Assembly: GCA_019155185.1 (NCBI GenBank)
Contig: CM032801.1
Span: forward strand, 1,222,761-1,286,760
Source: Beaufortia kweichowensis
Taxonomy: Eukaryota; Chordata; Actinopteri; Cypriniformes; Gastromyzontidae
Direction: 5' to 3'
Length of the DNA: 64,000 nucleotides
Position 1 is the first letter of the stretch, and each line of letters begins with the position of its first letter. The position numbers were made by a program, and so were the translations under genes. Below are positions 47,441 through 57,835 of this stretch, in pieces. Under the pieces are notes generated by a model. The model did not search any database. It was not told the origin of the DNA and saw nothing but the letters and a program-made list of their open reading frames with translations.

Positions 47441-50400
47441 ATGGATGGCAAGCAGTCATTACAGGCCAGTTTGAACTCCTTGTACGTTCCCTCTGATATC
47501 TCCTCCGCGCGTGATGAGGAGCGTTCAGAGGGCGAGCCTGTGGAGGCCGACACCTCCCCGCTGCTCACCCGACAGCAGCCTGCGGGGTCACTGGTGGCCC
47601 GCCGCTGCCCGGATGACTCCTACAATATGGTGTACTTTATCTTTTTCCTGATGGGAATTGGTTCTCTGCTGCCCTGGAACTTCTTCATCACAGCCAAACA
47701 CTACTGGCTCTACAAGCTGAGTAACAACAGCAGCCCTGCAGGCCACGAGGAAACGCACAATGACCTCAGTGTAAGTGTGTGTCTTTGTTTGTGAGGTGTG
47801 TAAGTCTTATTCTTTTTGCATAAAGTATAAAGTGATACTATGGCTCTTAATTGAGTCTAAACTTTTGACTGGTACTCTATGTCAATATTGAAAGCTTTAT
47901 ATTTTCCTCTGGTGATCAGGACTACTTTGAGAGTTATATTGCCATCGCTTCCACCGTTCCATCAGTGCTCTGTCTCATCCTTAACTACCTCCTGGTGAAC
48001 AGGTAATACACAACCACACAGCTGTTAACATTTTAAGTTCAAATGTTCATGCACAAGATTTTCGAGGTTTGCATTTTTTGGTGAGCATCAAGGAGGGTCA
48101 GTTGCATTAAAGATACTAAAGTGATATGAGTCAAGGAAAGAGATGTTTCAACTTGTACAACACATATAAAGCACTTTAGACTCAATTTAGTAGGGATGGG
48201 TACCGAACTCGGTACTTTTATAGGCACCGACCGAATTGCGTCGGTACTACCGAGTATCGATTCACATAAAATCAATCGGTGGTCAATTTCGGTACCTGAG
48301 AGAACACGTCTGCGCGCCGCGTGAGAGACCGTGTGTGAAGTGTGACACCCTTTTGCAACCTGCTCAAACACACAGGGCAATGGCTAACAGAAAGCGCTCT
48401 AACGTGTGCTTACATTTCACAAAGGTTGATGCGGACAACGCTGGCAGGCAGGCAGTGGTAATACATCCAACCTGAGGAAGCACTTAGTTAAACACAACGT
48501 GTATTTAAAAGCGGAGGAGTGCAATGTATTCGATAGCCGAACCCCCAAATTAGAGAAAGTAGCTAGTGCGGCTAACGCACCCGCAGCCTGTGCCAACGCT
48601 GAACCCCCGGACGACCGCGGCGGCAGTGAGCGTGGAGCGGGCACGGCTTTTACCTGAGAAAGTTGACATGCTGATTTTTCTCGAAATGAAATGCTAGTAT
48701 TGTTTTCTTCATAAAATAGTTTACTTTTATGTTGCTTTTATGACCTTTATGTTCATTGATCATTTGTTTTACTTTAATTTGATTTATTTATTTTATTTAT
48801 ATGTTAGACACACATAGAAGTGTGATTACAATATGCCTTGGATGTTGTAGGGATTTATTTATTGTAAGGATTGTGTGTATTATTGAACATTTTTTAAAAA
48901 TAAACAACAAATTTTGAAAATGAGAGGTTTGGGCTTATAATGTCCACTGAAAGTCACTTAAGTCAGAGTAAAGTACCGAAAAAGGTACCATTGGGTACCG
49001 GTATCGAATTTCAGGTACCGAAACCAGTACTGGTAAAAATGTGAAAGGTACCCAACCCTACAATTTAGTTAGTTAACATAGTGTCCTTTTTAAGTGTACT
49101 GTGCTGTTTTTGTAACTTTTGCCAGTTGCTGTACTCTTAGAGAATAAAGATTCACTGTCTTGTGTTACAAATAAAATGTTCTTGGCCAGCAAAAATCATC
49201 CTGCCTGATAAACACACTACTAACTGCTTTGGGATAATGGGAATATGGACACACAAACCGGATATAAAAATAATTTCCAGTGTTGCCTCCAGGCATTCAT
49301 TTAATGTAAACCTATAAACGATGCACTGCAGACAACTGAGGCTATATAAGCTATACATCTTCAAATGAAATAACTATAATAACAAATACAACATAATAAT
49401 GATAGTAATAATTGAGATACAACTCCTCCATCATGTAATAGCATATTGATATTGTTCAATAGCTTTATACATGTGGCTCATTTAATCCAGTTGTTTTTGT
49501 ATTTTTTGTCAGGTTTTCCTCTCAGGTGCGGATCCTGGCCTCTCTGTTTGTGATTTTACTGGTGTTTATAGTGACTACAGCGATGGTGAAGGTGGATGTG
49601 TCTGGCAGTAGGATGCAGTTTTTTGGGGGAACACTGGCCTGTATAGCGCTGGTGAGCGGGGCGTCCAACATCTTCTCTGGCAGTGTGTTTGGGATCAGTG
49701 GCCACTTTCCCATGAAGATATCTCAAGCTCTCATATCAGGTTTTGCTTCTTCATTATATTCAATAAAAACTGATTCTATACAATTACAAGACAAATCCAC
49801 ACACAAAGCATTTCTTAGGTTTTCGAATTGGTCACTTATATCTTTGCTGTGTGTCAGGTCAGGCAATGGGCGGCACTTTAAGTGCAGTGGCCTCAATCGT
49901 GGATCTGGCGGTGGCCAGTGATGTAACTAACAGTGCGCTGGTGTACTTCCTCACAGCTGACATCTTCACACTCATCTGTATCTGTATGTACCTGCTGCTG
50001 CCCAGACTCGAATACTCACGGTGAGTGAGTTTACTAAACAAATGCCTAATCAACTGAACAGTTATTATCACCATATGGATAGACAGAAAAATATCAAATG
50101 GTATTTGACATGACAAGTGATGTTATATCATGGAGATATATGATGATATATTCATAATTTTTAAATAGTCATTCTTAAAGAACTAAACAATACATCACAC
50201 ATGAGGAACATACTTCTCTTTCATTTCATTTGAGTATACCACAGTACATGATCTAAACAGTGTGCTGTTTGAGGAGAGAGAATTGAGGAGAGAGAGAAAG
50301 AGGAACAGTGGGGCTGGTAGTGAATCCATGAGTTTCATCAGCAGTCTGAGGTCAAACCGCAGTTTCATGACACTGTTGTGAGGTAGCGATCAGCAGATGC

Positions 50401-52793
50401 TGATGCGGCAAAGTTGTAACATTACGTTTACTGCCGCTGAAGGCTCAAGTAAAAAACAGAACATTTAAAAAAGAAGAATAAATATAATAAAATAAAATAA
50501 AATGACCATGAAGGTATCATAAATGTAGCCCATAGTACAAATCCAAGTCTTCCGAAGACATACAATAGCTTTATGTAACTAATTTAATCTATGTGTAATT
50601 GAATCTGTTATTTGGCAAACATCTTTTTTCTACCCTGCAGCTCTCAAATATTATTCATATTTGTGTTCATATTTAAATATGTAACATTGCACCAGGTTTA
50701 ACATTAGTGGCAGTTTCATGTGTCGTAACTGCTTATACTGCAAATTGTAATATGCTGAAAATCTTTTAAGATCTACAACAAAAGGGAAGATGTGTCATTC
50801 AGTTCCTCTCACAGGGCCGTCGTATGACTACTGCAGAAAAGAAATCTGGCACATAACAAAGGACTACTTTTATTGTAGTTTTTATGTTATTGTTACAACT
50901 GTTACAGTTGACTATTGTATTATATAAAAAGCCCTGGAGATTTTGCTTTATTTGCTTAAAGAAAGTAGGGTTTGGAGCTGTGTGTGTGGGTAAACACTTC
51001 CTTGGAGGGTTTAACCTGTTAGACGAATTCTAATTTATTCATGACATACTATAAAATGATGGAAAGATTATTATTATGATGGAAAGATTATATTTTCATA
51101 ACGATAAACAAACAATTTATGTTAATGATATTTTTTAAAATACCTCAAATTAAAAAGTAGTTTGGATAGTGCATCTTCATGTGTATGCTCAGTATGTGCA
51201 GTGACAGTTATCAGGACAAAGGGATAGTTCACCCAAAAATAAAAATTATTTTATTGTTTGCTCACCCTCATGTCATTTCAAACCTGTAACCTTTCTTGCT
51301 TCAGGGATGGTTCATGTCATAATTTTGAAGATATTTTGAAAAACACTGGTTACCGACATCCATTCACTTTCTAAGTATGGACACAAGGTACAATGGAAGT
51401 CAGTGGGTGCCGGTAACCAGCGTTTTGCAAAATATCTTCTTTTTTGTTTCACAAAAGAAATAACCTTATACAGGGTTTGAATGACAAGGGTGAACAATCA
51501 TGACATAATTTTTATTTTTGGGTGAACTATCCCTTTAATATTACAAATGCAGAACTCAGAGTTACCATTAGGTGGCACTGTTATATACATGTTGTATATA
51601 CATGATGCATTGTCAAAAAATGACTGAATTTTGTCTTAATAACACTAAAGCTACTTAGTTTCTCTAAGATCACATACAGACAATATAATCAAATAAATGC
51701 TTGTGGCTCATTGATATTTTTGAAATTTGGATAACAACTTGTTAATAAACTGTTTTTTTTTAACACACATGGACCACCGAGCCTTGATGGATATTCACTT
51801 CTTACATCCCTACATGCTTGTTTGCATACCTAAAGAATGCTTACCTATTTACAACCTGATGTAACTTAATACAATGCTGAGGGCTTTAAACTGCTGCTTT
51901 TGTTTTGGTAACAAGTGATTCTACCCCTCACATCAGGGTCCAGGCACAGAATAAAAGGTCTGTGCCTGGACCCTGATGTGAGGGGTAGAATCACTCAATA
52001 AAGCAAAAAGTGCATAACAAATAATTGAATCTATGATAAATATAAATAGTCATTTAAAGGTATTACACTTAGGTCAAATTTAATTTTTATTTAATAAAAT
52101 ATATTTACTTTTTGTTATCATGTCAAAGTACTACATCCCAATCAAATGTTAACTCTTTTTCTCAGATACTACATGGAAATGGCTGCTACACCCTGCAGTG
52201 AGTCTAACATCCACAGCAACAGCAGCTCAAACTCTGCCGGCGTATCTGTACCGCCCCTCACACCCATCCTGAAGAAGACCTGGGTGCTGGGCCTCTGCGT
52301 CTTCTACGTTTTCTTCATCTCTATCATGATTTTCCCTGCCGTATCCTCTGGAATCCAGTCATTGAATACAGACCCTGCAAATCCCTGGACTACCACATAC
52401 TTTGTGCCTCTCACTAGTTTTTTACTGTACAACGTTGCAGATTTCTGTGGCCGTCAGGCAACCGCCTGGCTCCAGGTGCCGGGCCCCACCAGCCGCATGC
52501 TGCCATTGTTGGTCATCTTGAGAACCATTTTGGTTCCACTGTTCATATTCTGCAACTATCAGCCACGGTACCACTTACACAGTGTATTCTTTGCACATGA
52601 CCTATTCCCTGTGGTCTTTGTTTGTTTGCTGGGGATTTCTAACGGGTATCTAGGGACACTACCCATGATCTACGGGCCCAAAGTTGTGCCACGGGAGCTG
52701 GCTGAGCCAGCAGGCGTCATCATGTCTTTCTTCCTCACGCTTGGGCTAGCTGTGGGATCGGCCTTCTCTGTTGGGCTAGTTCACTGTATCTGA
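47441..52793 (+). CDS. slc29a3: Equilibrative nucleoside transporter 3 (ENT3)
   Basis: Five coding exons: 47441-47770, 47920-48002, 49513-49739, 49858-50020 and 52166-52793, with GT-AG junctions and matching phases, giving 476 aa (human ENT3 475). ENT3 is a pH-dependent facilitative carrier of nucleosides and nucleobases in lysosomal and mitochondrial membranes. The cytosolic N terminus has an acidic dileucine sorting motif DTSPLL (residues 37-42), typical of the lysosomal ENT3 rather than ENT1/2. ENT landmarks are GIGSLLPWNFF in TM1, SGASNIFSGSVFG, QALISGQAMGG, LTPILKKTW, FCGRQATAWLQVPGP and YGPKVVPRELAEPAG, with 11 hydrophobic segments expected. The start ATG opens the sorting-motif N terminus, directly after an acceptor. 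The last exon holds the whole C-terminal third. Intron 2 has a hAT element; intron 4 a short inverted-repeat transposon and a perfect hairpin. The reading frame is undamaged. Confidence 0.95.
48191..49060. mobile_element. Non-autonomous hAT (same family) in slc29a3 intron 2
   Basis: Ends TAGGGATGGGTACCGA and GGTACCCAACCCTA, flanked by the perfect 8-bp duplication CAATTTAG (48183-48190 and 49061-49068). It carries a broken BED finger (SNVCLHFTKVDADN at about 48400, then a frame-disrupted SNLRKHLVKH-like part near 48470). Its ends and internal finger match the element at 43132, so the same family inserted in two neighbouring genes. Confidence 0.9.
51218..51536. mobile_element. Short inverted-repeat transposon (MITE) in intron 4
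   Basis: A 319-bp element with near-perfect inverted ends of about 30 bp starting AAAGGGATAGTTCACCCAAA and ending TTTGGGTGAACTATCCCTTT. The interior (CTCACCCTCATGTCATTTCAAACC) is that of a very common cyprinid non-autonomous element. The target duplication is not clear. Confidence 0.85.
51914..51995. repeat. Perfect 37-bp hairpin in slc29a3 intron 4
   Basis: Arms 51914-51950 and 51959-51995 are exact reverse complements (37 of 37) around the 8-nt loop ATAAAAGG. They are non-repetitive and of mixed base composition. Nothing shows whether it is transcribed as a functional RNA. Confidence 0.95.
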
Positions 52794-53344
52794 ATGACCA
52801 ATTTTTTTTTTTTTAAAGGTTACTACAAAAATCATCAATTACACTACAGCAGCCAAGCACAATCTATTGCCAAACATTTTTAATACCTTCTAATATAGAT
52901 TTTACATTTTTTTAAACCCAGGGACATGGATATTTTTCTTAGTTGTAAATTAAATGTTTACGTACTTAAAACTTTTTTAATGTTATTTTTTTTAAGTTGT
53001 TTTATTGTAATCTTTTATTACAAAATACATGGGCAAAATACAGTTTTTGTAATAAAAACAAATTAAGCCAGCATTGCCCTTATTTGGTCTGTTTTATTCT
53101 AAATAGCATACAAGTAGTTTCTACTTTCCCAGCACCCTTAAGAATGTTAGTCTAAGATGTGAGTTTTATGGGCAATTCCAGCATTGTTTTTTGGTAAATC
53201 TTACACATGCGTTATTGATTTCTGTGAATTGAAATGCACAAACTTGAAGCAATAATACCCAACAAATGTAGAAGAGCTCTTCAAAGAACATAAAATAGTT
53301 ATTTTAATTTTAATGTGCTCATTTATGAGGAATATGAACTGTTA
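52794..53344 (+). other. slc29a3: slc29a3 3' UTR and downstream spacer
   Basis: AT-rich; AATAAA at 53051-53056 is the likely polyadenylation signal, giving a 3' UTR of about 280 bases. No other feature is seen before the L2 LINE. Confidence 0.55.
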
Positions 53345-53379
53345 TGAATTCTTAAAACCCTCTATATCAAACCCATAAT

Positions 53380-55470
53380 GTAATCAATAAAAATGAGGAT
53401 CTTGACAGTATAACAGAAACATTAAACAAAGCTTTTTCAGGCACTTTAGAACTTGTCGCACCCATCAGATTAAAAAGAATAAAAGATAGAACGCCAGCAC
53501 CGTGGTATAATAACCACACCGCAGCACTAAAAAAAGCAACCAGAAAAATGGAACGTAGATGGAGGACTACGAACCTAGAAGTATGGCGCGATGCATGGAA
53601 AGAGAGCACCAACAAGTACAAACAGGCTCTAAAAACCACCAAAGCGTCCTATTTTAGCAAGTTGATGCATGAAAATCAAAATAACCAGCGATTTCTTTTT
53701 AACACAGTCGCAAAGCTGACTGGAAATAAATCATTTACAGAAAAAGATGTTAAACTACAGCACGATAGTAATACCTTTATGAAATTTTTTGATAATAAAA
53801 TCGAGCAGATTAGGGACAATATTGCATCTACACAGCCTGCCACCTCTATATCGCATAGTATACCGTCCCGCTTCATGCCATTAGTACAACTAGAATCATT
53901 TAATGCTATTAAAATGGATGAACTCACAAAAATAATAAATTCATCTAAATCTTCATCCTGTATAATAGATCCCATCCCAACAAAACTACTAAAAGAAGTT
54001 TTTTCTGCAGTCTCGGAACCTGTACTCAACATTATTAACTCATCCTTAGAACTAGGCTACGTCCCAGCGGCCTTTAAAATGGCAGTTATTAAGCCTCTCA
54101 TTAAAAAACCTAATCTTGACCAAGGAGACCTATCCAACTTCAGACCAATCTCGAATCTCCCTTTCTTATCGAAAATACTAGAAAAGGTTGTGTCCAAACA
54201 ACTACAGACATTCCTAGCCGAAAATAGCATTTATGAAAAATTTCAATCAGGATTCAGGCCTCATCACAGTACAGAAACAGCTATGCTCCGAGTGACAAAT
54301 GACCTCCTTTTAGCATCAGATCGCGAGCGAGACATCTATTCTTATATTACTCGACCTCAGTGCAGCGTTTGATACAATAGATCATACAATCCTACTCGAT
54401 AGACTGAAAAACCATGTTGGCATTAATGGTCAAGCCTTAGCCTGGTTTAAATCTTATTTAACTGATCGTTACCAATTTGTGTATGCCAACGATGAAAAAT
54501 CCTACTACTCTCAGGTAAAATAACGGCATACCACAGGGATCAGTTCTTGGCCCAATTGTCTTCGCACTATATATGCTACCCCTCGGAGATATTATTAAGA
54601 AACACTTTACATCAACTTCCACTGCTACGCTGGACGATACCCAGCTCTATATTTCCTCAGAACCTAACAAACCCCACCGTTTTACTAAGCTAATAGACTG
54701 TATTAACGATATTAGAAAATGGATGGCAAACAACTTCCTTCTACTTAACTCCAACAAGACAGAGATTTTGATTATTGAACCTAATAGCTCCAAACACCGA
54801 CACAATAGCCCACAACTTCTCTATAGAAGGTTGCACCATTGTCCCTTCTTCCGCAGTCAAGAACCTTGGTGTGATTCTAGATAAGAATCTGTCTTTCGAT
54901 GGTCACATTTCTAATACATGCCGAACTGCATTTTTTCACCTTAGAAATATTTCAAAGATGCGCCATATGCTGTCTTTTCTCGGATATAGAGAAACTAATC
55001 CACGCCTTTATGACCTCCAGAATCGACTACTGTAATTCATTACTGGGGGATGTCATGCAAAGCAAATAAATAAGCTTCAGCTGGTTCAAAATGCAGCTGC
55101 TAGAGTCCTCACTAGATCAAAAAAGTATGACCACATTAGTCCACTCCTAGCAACACTGCACTGGCTACCTGTAAAATATCACATCGATTTTAAAATTCTG
55201 TTAATGACATACAAAGCACTAAATGGCTTAGCACCTCTATACCTCCGTGAACTATTATCAGCATACAACCCATCACGGACATTACGTTCACAAAACAACG
55301 GGCTCTTAATAGTTCCAAGAATATCAAAGAAATCTAAAGGTGGCAGATCTTTCTCCTACTTAGCTCCTAAACTATGGAATAACCTTCCCAGTAAAGTCCG
55401 GGACTCAGACACAGTCGAACAGTTTAAAACTACATTAAAGACTTATCTGTTTACGCTTGCATTCACATAA
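53380..55470 (+). pseudogene. L2 LINE reverse transcriptase, frameshifted
   Basis: RT motifs typical of fish L2 elements are spread over several frames: FRPISNLPFLSKILEKVV and FQSGFRPHHSTETAML (53548-54372), DLSAAFDTIDHTILLDRL (about 54350-54410), IPQGSVLGPIVFALYMLPLG (about 54530-54590), MANNFLLLNSNKTEILII, AVKNLGVILDKNLSFDGHI and the terminal APKLWNNLPSKVRDSDTVEQFK (to 55470). Frame changes lie near 54340, 54520, 54632, 54780 and 55030. The catalytic YADD itself is split by one extra G at 54632-54633, so the copy is inactive. Confidence 0.85.
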
Positions 55471-55631
55471 TCTTTGACCCAACTCTCTAAGGCCGCAATA
55501 GTTAACCTCAACTGGAACCGGGCACACACACATAATACATACTGCATGTGATATCACATAAAACTGCTTACAATCAACATAGGAATGGCTGCCACGCTAA
55601 TTCTGTTTTGTCCTTCTCTCCCTCCTCCTCT

Positions 55632-55639
<8 letters not shown>

Positions 55640-55666
<27 letters not shown>
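55640..55666. repeat. (CT)n microsatellite in the L2 3' UTR
   Basis: About 13 CT steps following other pyrimidine-rich sequence. Frames of Ser-Leu through it are artefacts. Confidence 0.9.
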
Positions 55667-55669
<3 letters not shown>

Positions 55670-56135
55670 CTATCCCTTTCTCCGAGGTATCCTGAGGAAT
55701 GAGTTCCAGCTGGCGCAACACTGCCCCACCTGATGCCCACCCTGGTGCTGCTTCATGACGACTACCCAGGACAACCTCCGGCACCTGTTACATTAAAATC
55801 AAATTAACCACATTACACTTAACATATAACATTTTTTATTAACTCTCTTATAGTGAAGTTCTGTATCTTATAATGTCTGTATCTGTATCCTGTAAACTGC
55901 ATAGTGAGTTATGGATGCGATCAATGGCAATTTGTGTCCCCTATTCCGGATTGCACATGCTACGGATTGCACCTATAACACGTCATGTCAGGGGTTTTTT
56001 TCTCTCCTAAAGAGTTTTTATGAATCCCTGACCACTGACTGCTATGTCATTACATGTAAAGCTGCTTTGATACAATGTCCTTTGTGAAAAGCGCTATACA
56101 AATAAAATTGAATTGAAAATTGAATTGAATTAAAA

Positions 56136-56789
56136 CAGCACTTAACATGACACACTTCACCTCATGACACTACCTCACATGGGTATTTAAACCACCAAAT
56201 ACTGACATGTGAGCTGTCAGTATAATGAAAACCTTTGGTGAATTTTTTTTAAGGTAAGGTAGACATTTGTATGGAATTGCCATTATGGCCTTCAGTTCAT
56301 ATCTGTTTACTGAATGTGCCTTTCAGTTCTCAAACCTTTTAAACTAAAGGCTTATGCTTAAATTCGTTTAGTAGACACCATAAACCTACATAATCATGTT
56401 TAATAAATTAGATGGATTGGATAGTAAAGGGTTACAAAGGGAAGACATATGTGAGGTTTCACTCCTGTTACTTGGATTGCAATTATCAGAATGTTATTTC
56501 GGGTAAAGATTCTTAATATTTCTATTCCAGTTGTATTAATTTCAGCTCCCTGTTCCCACCTATACACACTGCTTAACCTTGCAGGTGAAGCAAACACACT
56601 TAATAGGCAGATGTGCACATGTTTGGTTGTTTTGTGTTATCTGTGTGAGATGCTCTTGGGGGTGTGCTCTGAAGTCCTTTGAACAAATCCAGCCCACCGA
56701 CTAATGTAAAGTAGCCGAAGGCAAAAGCAAGATCTTCACAGATACTCTAGGATTGTATCCTTCTAGAGGATCTTTGACGTTTCCTCAAT
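56136..56789. other. Presumed 5' region of the abcg2-like gene
   Basis: AT-rich DNA with no transposon recognised. The last 100 bases probably form the first exon, since they lead to ATGATG and a splice donor. No TATA box stands out. Confidence 0.4.
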
Positions 56790-57770
56790 ATGATGGTACG
56801 TACAACACTATAGTCGACTAAAGGCATACTTATGAGATGAACGTGAACCATCTGATTACATTGCATTTAAAACGAAAGCAAACGAGCATGATAAACTAGA
56901 GACAAATGACAGTGTAATGTGGAGATGGGGATACGCATGATGCAAAGCTGTAAAACATTTGCAAATCGTTTTGTAAAGACACGTGTATTTAATGTGTGTG
57001 TGTTGTAAACACTAGGGTTTGTCATAGATTTCTGCGCACGCGGAAGAGGTGATGATAAAACGTAAGGTGGATTTGCTGGATCGTATTACTATTAGGGACC
57101 AACCGATTGAGGAAATAAAATGAACTAGAGTAATTTAGATGTATGTGTTAAGTGTATACAATGCGAAAAACAATTCACAACACTGTTAATGTAAAGCCTG
57201 CTGTTTATTTAGACAGATGTGTGGAAAATACTGCTCTAAAATGCTATACTGTCGCGAGAACGGGTTTTCTTAGATTTCATTAAAAAAATCTTTATTGCCT
57301 TAATAACTTTAGACGTGGTATAAATGGGTATAACAGCGTATCACATTTACAGGCTCTACTGTTAAACATTTACACTTCTTTATATGTCGATTTTCCTAAT
57401 CAGCTGACGGCGTGGCGCGCTTCAGTGACGTCTTCAGCAGCGCGCCACAGTCTCTTTTTGAGTCCATTACTAAAATAAAAGTTGTACATAAAAAATATAA
57501 GGTTTAATAAAGACAGAAAATCTTACAACAGCTTATATAAACCTATTTTCTCTAGCTCCAAAACAAAAACAAACAATTTAAAATCTTAAAATATATTGCA
57601 ATAAATCGTTTTTATTTTTTCTTCTTAACCCTTTTACTGTTCCTATTGAATAACAAAAAAACACTCTTATGTGTCAAGCCATCAGAACCGAACCGAAAAC
57701 CGTGGTTAAAAAAACCCGAGGTATGTATTGAACCGTGGGCTAACTGTATTGTTGCATCCCTAATATATAT

Positions 57771-57835
<65 letters not shown>

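Larger units (their letters stand above)
53345..56135 (+). mobile_element. L2-clade LINE, 5'-truncated
   Basis: It runs from the late endonuclease/linker region through RT, a C-terminal region and a 3' UTR to the L2-type end AAAAGCGCTATACAAATAAA followed by ATTGAATTGAA-type repeats (to about 56135). The endonuclease is missing, so the copy is 5'-truncated, as most LINE insertions are. A (CT)n tract sits in the 3' UTR. The left junction is placed only approximately; a target duplication was not found. Confidence 0.85.
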
